A stretch of DNA of 29,162 nucleotides from DASQUP01 sp035641235 (GTDB taxonomy: Bacteria; Actinomycetota; CADDZG01; WHSQ01), in NCBI GenBank assembly GCA_035641235.1, contig DASQUP010000295.1, forward strand, positions 1 through 29,162. The letters are read 5' to 3'. Positions 22,916 through 29,162 of the stretch are shown here, one piece after another. Position 1 is the first letter of the stretch. Each line of letters starts with the position of its first letter. The position numbers and the translations under genes are program-made. The notes under the pieces were generated by a model. That model was given only the letters and a program-made list of their open reading frames with translations. It was not told the origin of the DNA and made no database searches.

Positions 22916-23788
22916 TCAGCCGTTCAATACAGATTCAAGAGAGCGGCCCGGAGCAATCAACGCCCGGGCCGCTCGGCCGTTCGGATGGGGCATGAAACGC
23001 TCGGGAACCAGGCCCACTATTTCTGATCCGACCACCTCTGCACCTTCGCCGCGTGCACCCTCAGCAACAGCGTTGAAGGCCTCGTCGATGTTTGTCATCG
23101 CCGGATCGATCAGGTTCATGGACACCTGTGAGGTCGGAGTGTCGTCGATCTCGAGCCCCAAACTTCGGACTCCGGGGAGCCCTCCCGCGGAGGCCCGCAC
23201 CGAACGCGCGATCTTCCGAGCAGTCGTCACATCGCAGCGCAGCCAGACGTTGAACGCGACGAGGACGTCGCGGGCGCCGACGCAGACGACACCTCGCGCG
23301 AGGTCTATTGGAGTGTCCCCGATATCGGGTGCCAGGCCGCTTTCGGCGCGCCGGATGAGTTCCGGCAACCCACCTCTTCGAAGCGCGGGAAGCTCTCGCG
23401 TTTCGGGTCTCGTCGCCGCGGCCCCGTAGAAATAGACCGGTATCCCGGTGGCCGAATTAATAGCCATGCCGGTTTGGTGCGCGACCGCGACGGCAGTCAC
23501 CATGGGTTCGTCGTAGGGGACGATCGGGCACACATCCAGAGTGCCGAGTCGCGGGTGGACGCCGCGGTGGCGGCCGAGATCCAGGGTGGAGGCTGCGGTC
23601 GCCAGCGCGGCCAGCGCGCCGGGGAGGAGTGACCCATCGCCGGTAAGGGTGATGACACTCCGATTGTGAACGGCGTCCGAGTGACAATCGAGAACTCGTG
23701 CGCCCGCGGACACCAGCGTAGCGCAGAGGCTGCTTACCACCTCGGAACGCCTGCCTTCTGAAAGATTCGGGATCGCGAGCAACGTCAT
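22916..23788 (-). CDS. Glutamate formimidoyltransferase-like protein
   Basis: A 290-residue protein of the formiminotransferase family (the N-terminal half of mammalian FTCD), which moves a formimino group between glutamate and tetrahydrofolate. It starts LLAIPNLSEGRR, the family's opening motif, and has the catalytic histidine H78 in RHRGVHPRLGTLDVCPIVP. The pattern NSATGIPVYFYGAAA and the C-terminal segment GLVPERF are also typical. No cyclodeaminase domain and no histidine-utilisation genes are nearby, so the substrate may differ. The start is ATG on the minus strand, with almost no leader from the shared promoter to the right. A hairpin is embedded near its 3' end. Confidence 0.85.
   Translation of the reverse strand: MTLLAIPNLSEGRRSEVVSSLCATLVSAGARVLDCHSDAVHNRSVITLTGDGSLLPGALAALATAASTLDLGRHRGVHPRLGTLDVCPIVPYDEPMVTAVAVAHQTGMAINSATGIPVYFYGAAATRPETRELPALRRGGLPELIRRAESGLAPDIGDTPIDLARGVVCVGARDVLVAFNVWLRCDVTTARKIARSVRASAGGLPGVRSLGLEIDDTPTSQVSMNLIDPAMTNIDEAFNAVAEGARGEGAEVVGSEIVGLVPERFMPHPNGRAARALIAPGRSLESVLNG
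22941..22974. terminator. Strong hairpin at the convergent gene ends
   Basis: GAGCGGCCCGG (22941-22951) and CCGGGCCGCTC (22964-22974) form a perfect 11-bp stem with a 12-base loop. It lies inside the last codons of the minus-strand gene and 31 bp past the histone-like stop. Neither side has a T-run, so it may slow polymerase or stabilise the 3' end rather than act as a standard terminator. Confidence 0.4.
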
Positions 23789-23809
23789 CGAGGGGTTACC
23801 GTAGGGGAC
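23789..23809. promoter_or_regulatory. Bidirectional promoter with overlapping -10 elements
   Basis: Only 21 bp separate the two divergent ATG codons. TACCGT (23797-23802) on the plus strand is followed by seven bases and the DUF302 ATG; TACGGT on the minus strand (23803-23798) is followed by nine bases and the formiminotransferase ATG. Both fit TANNNT and overlap by five bases. Both transcripts would be leaderless or nearly so. Confidence 0.55.
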
Positions 23810-24202
23810 ATGACCGAGTATGGCTACAAGGTTGAGGTTGCGGAGGGATACGAAGAAGCCGTGACGCGCACCAGGTTGGCCCTAAAGGGCGAGGGGTTCT
23901 CGATCCTCACTGAGATGAACGTCGGAGGGATGCTCGGAGCCGATGCCAGTACGGAACGCCAGTATCTGATCATGGGCGCATGGAACCCAAGTATCACGAG
24001 AGAGTATTCGGAGGCGCAGTTGCGGGTTGCGATGCAGCTCCCGTGCAACTTCGTCGTCCAGGAAGCAGGGTCGGCGGCGATGGTGGCCGCGCTCGATCCT
24101 GCAGACACCATGGGGCAGGACGACCCAGAGACCGAAAAGGCCGTGGACGCAGCACGCGGGGCGCTGGCGCGTGTATTGACCAGGGTTGCAACACCGGCGT
24201 GA
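23810..24202 (+). CDS. DUF302 domain protein
   Basis: A 130-residue protein with the DUF302 pattern: an N-terminal strand-helix (YGYKVEVAEGYEEAVTRTRLALKGEGFSILTE), a central YLIMGAWNPSITREY, then QLPCNFVVQEA, a form close to the usual LPCNVVVxE block of the family. The C-terminal 25 residues form a charged helix. The molecular role of DUF302 is not established. The ATG has a leaderless -10 seven bases upstream; an AGGGG lies too close to serve as a ribosome site. Its stop overlaps the next start by one base. Confidence 0.88.
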   Translation: MTEYGYKVEVAEGYEEAVTRTRLALKGEGFSILTEMNVGGMLGADASTERQYLIMGAWNPSITREYSEAQLRVAMQLPCNFVVQEAGSAAMVAALDPADTMGQDDPETEKAVDAARGALARVLTRVATPA

Positions 24203-25434
24203 TGAACTCCACCGCCGTAACCACGATCATCTCCGCGTTCTTGGAGCGCCTCGACGAGGTTGTGAATCGCTGTGTCAACGCCATCTCCGAGACGGTGCCG
24301 TCCTACGGTCGACGGGGCGACCTCCTCATGGAGGACGTTCGCGACGCGGTCCGGGGAAACGTAGCCACCCTCTCCCAGGTGCTCAGCCAGGGACGCGACG
24401 TCCGGAAAGAGGAACTGGAAGCGATCGAACGTGTCGGCGCGCGGAGGGCCGAGGCGGGAATCCCCCTCGACGACGTCTTGCACGCGTACCGGACTGTTTC
24501 GCGGGTGTGTTGGGACATCCTCGCCGAGGAATGCCGCGCCTACGAAGGCGATGCCCTCGACGCGGCGATTCAGCTCGCTCAGGCTGTACTGCGGTATACG
24601 GATGAGATCTCGACGAGCGTCGCCGAGGCCTATGCGCACGCGCAGCGGGCGATTGTTCGGGAACAGGAGGGGGCGCGGCGGGAGTTCCTCGCCGATCTTC
24701 TGTACGGGACGGAGGCCTCTCCGGAGGACATCCTTCGCCGGGCACTCACGTTTGGGTACGACCTCTCCCTCGGGTATGTCGCGCTGGTCGGTGTTGGACC
24801 GCACGCCGACGGACGAAACGAGTCGATCGTGTCGGCCGCCGTTTCTGCCGCGATATCGGAGACAAGTGCAGATCCGATCGTCTTGCAGAAGGGCGAGCAG
24901 ACAATTGCACTTGTGCCGGACGATCCTTCCATCGACAGCGCTCTCGTGCCCGAGAAGCTCGTGGCCGAGCTAGGGAGCGGCTGGCATTTCGGCATGGGTG
25001 GACCGGAACCCGGGCTCGAGGGCATCCGGCGCGCGTACCTCGAGGCCAGGGAGGCCCTGGAGATCGGCTCGGCGCTCGGGATGGAGGACTCTGTCTACCG
25101 ATTCGAGGATCTGCTTCTGTATCACTTCCTTCGCAGTGAGCCGGCGCTCGTCGACAGGTTCGTCGACCAGACGCTTGGACCGCTGCTCGCCTACGACGAA
25201 CGCCGCAAGGGTGAACTCGTCAAGACGATCGAGGCGTACTTCAATTCCGACGGGAGCGTGAAGATGGCGGGCGAAGCACTGTTCGCGCACCCGCACACCG
25301 TCACGTACCGGCTCAAGCAGGTCGAGCGCCTGACGGGATGGTCCCTTCGGAGGCCCGAGGACAAACTGCGCCTCCAACTTGCTCTGCGCGCCTACCGGCT
25401 GGCTCAGTCGCGACGAGAGCCGGACGACAGCTGA
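24202..25434 (+). CDS. PucR/CdaR-family transcriptional regulator
   Basis: A 410-residue regulator. The N-terminal part (about 1-150) is helical and resembles the RsbRD-like sensing region found in some actinobacterial PucR proteins; the central region (about 165-290) is the GGDEF-like regulatory fold typical of CdaR. The C-terminal PucR helix-turn-helix (about 345-400) has the signature DGSVKMAGEALFAHPHTVTYRLKQVERLTG. The ATG at 24202 overlaps the DUF302 stop (TGATG), so the two are co-expressed. Ligand and targets are unknown; the neighbouring DUF302, formiminotransferase and DUF2207 genes are candidates. Confidence 0.9.
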   Translation: MNSTAVTTIISAFLERLDEVVNRCVNAISETVPSYGRRGDLLMEDVRDAVRGNVATLSQVLSQGRDVRKEELEAIERVGARRAEAGIPLDDVLHAYRTVSRVCWDILAEECRAYEGDALDAAIQLAQAVLRYTDEISTSVAEAYAHAQRAIVREQEGARREFLADLLYGTEASPEDILRRALTFGYDLSLGYVALVGVGPHADGRNESIVSAAVSAAISETSADPIVLQKGEQTIALVPDDPSIDSALVPEKLVAELGSGWHFGMGGPEPGLEGIRRAYLEAREALEIGSALGMEDSVYRFEDLLLYHFLRSEPALVDRFVDQTLGPLLAYDERRKGELVKTIEAYFNSDGSVKMAGEALFAHPHTVTYRLKQVERLTGWSLRRPEDKLRLQLALRAYRLAQSRREPDDS

Positions 25435-25481
25435 CTGTTCGCTCTGAGGTGCGCAGGTGCGCGACCAGTTCGGCGATGGCA

Positions 25482-27401
25482 CTACCACGCGCCTCCGCCT
25501 CCGCCGCCACCGCCTCCGCCGCCACCGCCGCTGAATCCACCTCCACCGCCACTCGAACTCGGTGGCTGCGCTGAGCGGATTGCGCTCGAGATGTCGGCGA
25601 TCGAGAAACCCGTCATGCCTGATCCGGGGCTGCCGCCGGCATCGATCCAGTAGATGTGGCTCATCTGGTTGAGATCGGGCGGAGCATGCAGCTGGGCGGC
25701 GGCCAGAACGCGCTCCGCCACGCCGAACGCGATGCCGTAGACGAGGTACTGCTCCCAGATGGCGATCGATCCCGGCACCGCTTCCCGCATCCCGGCGAAG
25801 TCCGTGAGGAATCGCCTGAACGAGGCCCACTGTGCAGCTTTGTCGGCGCCCTGCTGGGAGCGGCTTTCCCATCCCCGCCGGAAAGTCAGAAAGCCGAGGA
25901 GAAACATCAGGTTCCCGATCGCAACCGCGCCGAGGATGGCCCACACGATTGTCGACCAGGGGACTCCTCCGGGCTCATAGCTGAGCCACGCCTGGATGAA
26001 GAAGACAGCTGCAAGGGCGAACGCCGCAACGCAGGCGAAGATAACGGACTTGCGTCCAAGCTCGAGCCACCACCCGCGTTTCTTCACAACCGAGTTGACG
26101 CTTTGTTTGAAGGAGTTGAATACGCCGTGGTAGTGGACGGGTTCTCGTTTGATCTCGTCGCGGAACTGCGTGAGATGAAAATGCTCGTAGTCCTTCGACG
26201 CCCTGTTCACGGCGGATAGGACGTGTTTCTCGAAGCCGAGAAGATCGCTCGTGTCTTTCTCCTTAACGGTTAGAACGAGATCGCTGATGTCCTCGCTCCG
26301 CAGACCCGCCCACGTCTTCTTGATCGTTGTCGTGGGGATCGCATCGATATAGCCGCGCCGGATGAGATCGAAGAGTGTGGCGGCGAAGGCATCTCCGGTG
26401 ACCCTTTCTGCGGACGGCTCCAGGAGGGCCGCGATGAGAGCGGGCTGCTCATCGCCGGGTGGCTCCATGACGTGTTCCGGGACAACCTCCGACGGCCGCG
26501 GCTCTCGGCCGAAGCGAGCCCATATCCCGAAGCCGACGAGACCGGCGGGGACCACCTCCGCAACCAGCATGCCGAGGCCGACGCTACCGAGGTTGTCCAA
26601 TAGCCAGCTGACACGCTCGCGGTCGCGCTCGATCCGATCGAGCTCAGCTTCGTACTGCTCGACGTACTCGCGCTCCTCGTCCATGATTCCGGGGAGCCCG
26701 GCGTCGGCGACCTTCCTCGCCTTGCCTGCCTTACCGAGCAGACGGCGCGGGAAGACGACCCGGAGTTCCACCCAATTGCCACCCGATACGTCCTCGGCGG
26801 CGAGGGCCGCGCCGGTTTCGGACGGCGCTACACCTCCCTCTAGCGGGGGGCGAGCAACATGGCCCCACGTCCTCACGTCGCTTGACCCACCGGGGAGGCG
26901 GAGCTCTGCCTCCAGGTGATCGAGCGGCACCGTCCACTGGTCTCCCCAGACCTTCATGTTGAAGTCGACGACATCCGAATACGCCGTTACAAAGTTGCGG
27001 AGTGTGTAGTTCACCGTGAACGTGCGCTCCTCCCACCGGGCGGAGTAGTGCCATACGATTCGCACACCCTCAGGAATCCGTGTCAAACCGAATGTGTTCG
27101 GCGCGCCGGAACTCCCGATGTCCGTCGGGGCACCCGATGTGTAGGCCGTGCCTCCCTCGGATACAGACACATTCAAGATCGTTTCCCCTACCCGGAGAGG
27201 GATCTCTCGGTATCCGCCGCTGAAGTCTCCGGAGAACGCGTAGGTGATGTGTTCGGTGACTCTAACCTCGCCGTTGCGCCCCACATCGATCTCGACACGC
27301 GCACGCGGAAGTGTGTATGACTTCTGCGCCGCCGCCCACGGCGCAGCGAGTACAAGGATCAGGCACCCCAATATGAGAGCCGGAAAGGCCCGTCGTTTCA
27401 C
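25482..27401 (-). CDS. DUF2207 membrane protein with glycine-rich tail
   Basis: A 639-residue secreted-then-anchored membrane protein. A signal peptide covers about residues 1-26 (RRAFPALILGCLILVLAAPWAAA). A large extracellular beta-rich DUF2207 domain (about 27-250) follows, with the EHITYAFSGDFSGGYREIPL motif. There is one membrane helix at about 273-293, a cytoplasmic domain, and two more helices at about 453-472 and 484-502. The protein ends in a glycine-rich tail with a run of thirteen glycines (about 624-636), which is usual for this family. The GTG start has GGAGG eight bases upstream. Function is unknown. It diverges from the next gene over only 17 bp. Confidence 0.9.
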   Translation of the reverse strand: MKRRAFPALILGCLILVLAAPWAAAQKSYTLPRARVEIDVGRNGEVRVTEHITYAFSGDFSGGYREIPLRVGETILNVSVSEGGTAYTSGAPTDIGSSGAPNTFGLTRIPEGVRIVWHYSARWEERTFTVNYTLRNFVTAYSDVVDFNMKVWGDQWTVPLDHLEAELRLPGGSSDVRTWGHVARPPLEGGVAPSETGAALAAEDVSGGNWVELRVVFPRRLLGKAGKARKVADAGLPGIMDEEREYVEQYEAELDRIERDRERVSWLLDNLGSVGLGMLVAEVVPAGLVGFGIWARFGREPRPSEVVPEHVMEPPGDEQPALIAALLEPSAERVTGDAFAATLFDLIRRGYIDAIPTTTIKKTWAGLRSEDISDLVLTVKEKDTSDLLGFEKHVLSAVNRASKDYEHFHLTQFRDEIKREPVHYHGVFNSFKQSVNSVVKKRGWWLELGRKSVIFACVAAFALAAVFFIQAWLSYEPGGVPWSTIVWAILGAVAIGNLMFLLGFLTFRRGWESRSQQGADKAAQWASFRRFLTDFAGMREAVPGSIAIWEQYLVYGIAFGVAERVLAAAQLHAPPDLNQMSHIYWIDAGGSPGSGMTGFSIADISSAIRSAQPPSSSGGGGGFSGGGGGGGGGGGGGAW

Positions 27402-27418
27402 CCTGCTAACCTCCGAGC
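27402..27418. promoter_or_regulatory. 17-bp divergent start region with leaderless -10
   Basis: On the plus strand, TAACCT (27407-27412) fits TANNNT and is followed by six bases and the GTG of the phosphodiesterase gene, which has no ribosome site. On the minus strand the same bases read GGAGGTTAGCAGG, the Shine-Dalgarno sequence of the DUF2207 gene. One short sequence thus serves as -10 for one gene and ribosome site for the other. Confidence 0.5.
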
Positions 27419-28999
27419 GTGTCGAAAAGAGTCCTAATAATCGGCTGGGACGGGGTCGACTGGAAGGTACTTCGTCCTATGTTTGACGCGGGAGAGCTTC
27501 CCACGCTGGGCGGGTTGGTTGAAAAGGGGGCCCACGGGGACTGCCTTTCGACCGTTCCGTCACATTCCTGGTGCGCATGGCCGTCCTTCATGACCGGCCT
27601 CAACCCCGCGGGACACGGTGTCTTTGACATCTTGGAACACAAGCCGGGGGTGTCGAAACGATTGCCGGTTACGTGGCATTCGATCAAGGCCCCCACCGTC
27701 TTCGAGGACCTGACCACGGCGAACAAGACGACCCTCGCCCTGAACATCCCGCTGACGTTCCCTGCGCCCGAGATCAAGGGCAAGGTGATAGCCGGTGGCG
27801 TGCTCCCCGCGAGCCGGACCTACACATATCCGCCGGAGTTGCAGTCCGAACTCGACTCGCACGCGCCGTTCCCGGTGAACGGGATGAGCTGGACGACCTA
27901 TCGCAACCGCCCGGAAGCTTTCCTGAACGAATGCGCCGACGTCACCCGCAAGCGTCAGAAGTCGTTCGAATACCTGCTCGACACCACCGAGTGGGACCTC
28001 GGCGTGGTGGTCTACGTGTCCACCGATCGAATCCAGCACTGCCTAATCGAGTACCTGTCGCCCGACCATCCCGACTACGGGCGGCTGCAAGGCTCCCCCG
28101 TTGCCGAGCAGACGCGCGCTGTGTACCGTCAGCTCGACGATGGTCTTGCTCGGCTTCTGAAACGAACGACCGAAGACGATCTCGTCATCTTCATGTCGGA
28201 TCACGGTCACCAGCCGTGCACTCGCACTTGCACCATGGACCGGATCCTCAAGCACCTCGGCTTGCTCGAATTCGGGCGCGGGTCTTTTGCCTTCAACCTA
28301 ATCCGCTGGGGTCCTGGACGGCGCATAGCGCGCCGTATCTACGACGCCCTGAAGCTCCATGGAAAGGTCTCCATTCCGGCCTCACCGATCGACTGGTCGA
28401 AGACCCGCGCATACACAAGCGTGGTTTCCACAGGCGAGGGCGTTTCGGTCAACCTGAAGGGACGGGAGCCCAACGGCACGGTCGATCCGCGTGATTACGA
28501 GAAGGTGCGTGATGAGGTTGCAGAAGCCCTCGGCTCGTTTCGTGATCCGGACACCGGCGCCGCCCCCATAGGCAAGATCTACCGCAAGGAGGAGGTGCTC
28601 AAGGGGCCGTTTCTCGACACGGCGCCGGATCTATTGCTCGTGCCGGCACCGTTTTACTCGCTCACTCATGCTCGCACCATGATCGAGGACGCGGATTGGC
28701 TGTCGGGGGACCACCGCCTCGAGGGTGTGGTCGTTGCCGTTGGCCCCGAAGTTACCCCTGGTCCCCTCGCCGAGCCGGTTGAACTCATTGACCTCGCTCC
28801 GACCGCCCTCGCCGCCCTCGGGGCGCCGTCGGCGATCGAGCGTGACGGCAAGGTGATCTCGCAGTTCGTCGGGGCTAATGTGGCCCTCGAGGTCGATGCC
28901 TCCGGCGCCGCCTCCGGCGCGCCGGATTCGGGCGGGCTTACGTCAGACGAGGAATCCGAGATCGAGGAGCACCTTCGCGGTCTCGGTTACGTGGAATAG
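27419..28999 (+). CDS. Alkaline-phosphatase-superfamily phosphodiesterase/nucleotide pyrophosphatase
   Basis: A 526-residue metal-dependent hydrolase of the type I phosphodiesterase family. Metal and catalytic residues are recognisable: D11 in IIGWDGVDW; a serine nucleophile, probably S50, in VPSHSWCAWPSFMTGLNP where most members have threonine; D and H in STDRIQHCL; D261, H262 and H264 in SDHGHQP; and a later H in SGDHRLEG. The C-terminus ends in an acidic SDEESEIEEHLRGLGYVE, as in many archaeal and actinobacterial members. No signal peptide, so it acts in the cytoplasm. The substrate is not known; nucleotides or phosphoesters are typical. It probably shares a transcript with the following gene. 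Confidence 0.88.
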   Translation: MSKRVLIIGWDGVDWKVLRPMFDAGELPTLGGLVEKGAHGDCLSTVPSHSWCAWPSFMTGLNPAGHGVFDILEHKPGVSKRLPVTWHSIKAPTVFEDLTTANKTTLALNIPLTFPAPEIKGKVIAGGVLPASRTYTYPPELQSELDSHAPFPVNGMSWTTYRNRPEAFLNECADVTRKRQKSFEYLLDTTEWDLGVVVYVSTDRIQHCLIEYLSPDHPDYGRLQGSPVAEQTRAVYRQLDDGLARLLKRTTEDDLVIFMSDHGHQPCTRTCTMDRILKHLGLLEFGRGSFAFNLIRWGPGRRIARRIYDALKLHGKVSIPASPIDWSKTRAYTSVVSTGEGVSVNLKGREPNGTVDPRDYEKVRDEVAEALGSFRDPDTGAAPIGKIYRKEEVLKGPFLDTAPDLLLVPAPFYSLTHARTMIEDADWLSGDHRLEGVVVAVGPEVTPGPLAEPVELIDLAPTALAALGAPSAIERDGKVISQFVGANVALEVDASGAASGAPDSGGLTSDEESEIEEHLRGLGYVE

Positions 29000-29040
29000 G
29001 GAATGTTCGGTTACGGCACATCAAGCAGGAGGCTTCTAAG

Positions 29041-29162
29041 TTGCGCGCTCGTAGGTCTTGTTTAGCAGTTCCCGGCTCGAGCCCCAAGATGCTCGCCAAA
29101 GCTCCGACCCTCCCGGCGGACATGATCTTTTTGGATCTAGAGGATTCGGTTGCTCCGCTCGC
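29041..29162 (+). CDS. CitE-like CoA-ester lyase (HpcH/HpaI family), 5' part only
   Basis: The first 40 codons of a gene cut by the window edge. The peptide begins LRARRSCLAVPGSSPKMLAKA and continues with a FLDLEDSVAP motif, the classic N-terminus of CitE, malyl-CoA lyase and beta-methylmalyl-CoA lyase, where the E-D of LEDSV binds Mg2+. The TTG start has AGGAGG eight bases upstream, 41 bp after the phosphodiesterase stop. The exact substrate needs the missing part. Confidence 0.85.
   Translation, partial: MRARRSCLAVPGSSPKMLAKAPTLPADMIFLDLEDSVAPL

Larger units (their letters stand above)
2154..28923. repeat. Dispersed highly iterated palindrome GGCGCGCC / CGGCGCGCCG
   Basis: By eye I count 22 copies of GGCGCGCC, beginning at 2154, 3129, 3213, 6923, 7526, 8304, 10618, 11471, 12039, 12133, 12652, 15974, 16268, 17253, 17383, 17998, 22642, 22765, 22831, 23345, 27100 and 28916. 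All but those at 2154, 3213, 10618 and 12039 extend to the 10-bp palindrome CGGCGCGCCG. Copies fall in all three codon phases, on genes of both strands, and in intergenic DNA (8304, 17253, 17383), so codon choice does not explain them. Confidence 0.8.

Noticed and set aside
25482..25560. Apparent GCC-type simple repeat
   Set aside because: It is the glycine-rich C-terminal tail of the DUF2207 protein, common in that family, not an independent repeat element.
22916..29162. A defence island around the PucR, DUF2207 and phosphodiesterase genes
   Set aside because: No nuclease, toxin, reverse transcriptase, cyclase or other defence hallmark is present; the families are ordinary metabolic or envelope proteins.

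Overview
The window is GC-rich chromosomal DNA that looks actinobacterial. It carries a WhiB-family regulator, a mycobacterial-type 7Fe ferredoxin, an IlvG-like ThDP enzyme close to the mycobacterial form, a lysine/arginine-rich DNA-compaction protein, many GTG/TTG starts and several leaderless-looking promoters. I cannot name a genus; a deep-branching or uncultured actinobacterium is the best guess. I see no phage, plasmid, IS element, CRISPR array, tRNA or rRNA.

Layout. (1) 25-1257 (-): an MFS exporter, divergent from the first operon. (2) 1480-7581 (+): a tight operon with the E2, E1-alpha and E1-beta subunits of a branched-chain-type 2-oxoacid dehydrogenase, with lipB and lipA (lipoate synthesis) placed between and after them, then an SDR. 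(3) 7666-11622 (+): a 7Fe ferredoxin, a terminator, a small SH3-like protein, then korA-korB (2-oxoacid:ferredoxin oxidoreductase) and an overlapping 80-residue protein. (4) 11860-16599 (+): an IlvG-like ThDP enzyme, the tldD-tldE protease pair and a tiny membrane protein. (5) 16694-17065 (+): an A-type Fe-S carrier followed by a strong terminator. (6) 17279-21626 (+): a SAM-I riboswitch, then two genes that together equal one cobalamin-independent methionine synthase (the zinc-less N-terminal barrel and the zinc-bearing C-terminal barrel as separate proteins), then a TPP riboswitch, the HMP permease cytX, a zinc-ribbon protein and a stand-alone receiver protein. (7) 21814-22909 (+): whiB with a structured leader, an A/T-richer intergenic region and the lysine-rich histone-like gene. 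(8) 22916-27401: a glutamate formimidoyltransferase-like gene (-), a DUF302 gene and a PucR-type regulator (+), and a DUF2207 membrane protein (-). (9) 27419-29162 (+): an alkaline-phosphatase-superfamily phosphodiesterase and the start of a CitE-like lyase cut by the window edge.

How they work together. Much of the window is central carbon and cofactor metabolism: lipoate made next to the complex that uses it, 2-oxoacid oxidation by both a lipoyl complex and a ferredoxin enzyme, Fe-S delivery, and one-carbon/methionine/thiamine supply controlled by SAM and TPP riboswitches.

The most notable observations are: the split MetE under a SAM riboswitch, with zinc ligands at exactly the E. coli MetE spacing in one half and absent from the other; a highly iterated palindrome CGGCGCGCCG (about 18 copies of the 10-mer, 22 of the core 8-mer GGCGCGCC) found in all reading frames and between genes; a recurring TANNNT-N6/7-start layout indicating leaderless transcripts; and a repeat-built histone-like protein.
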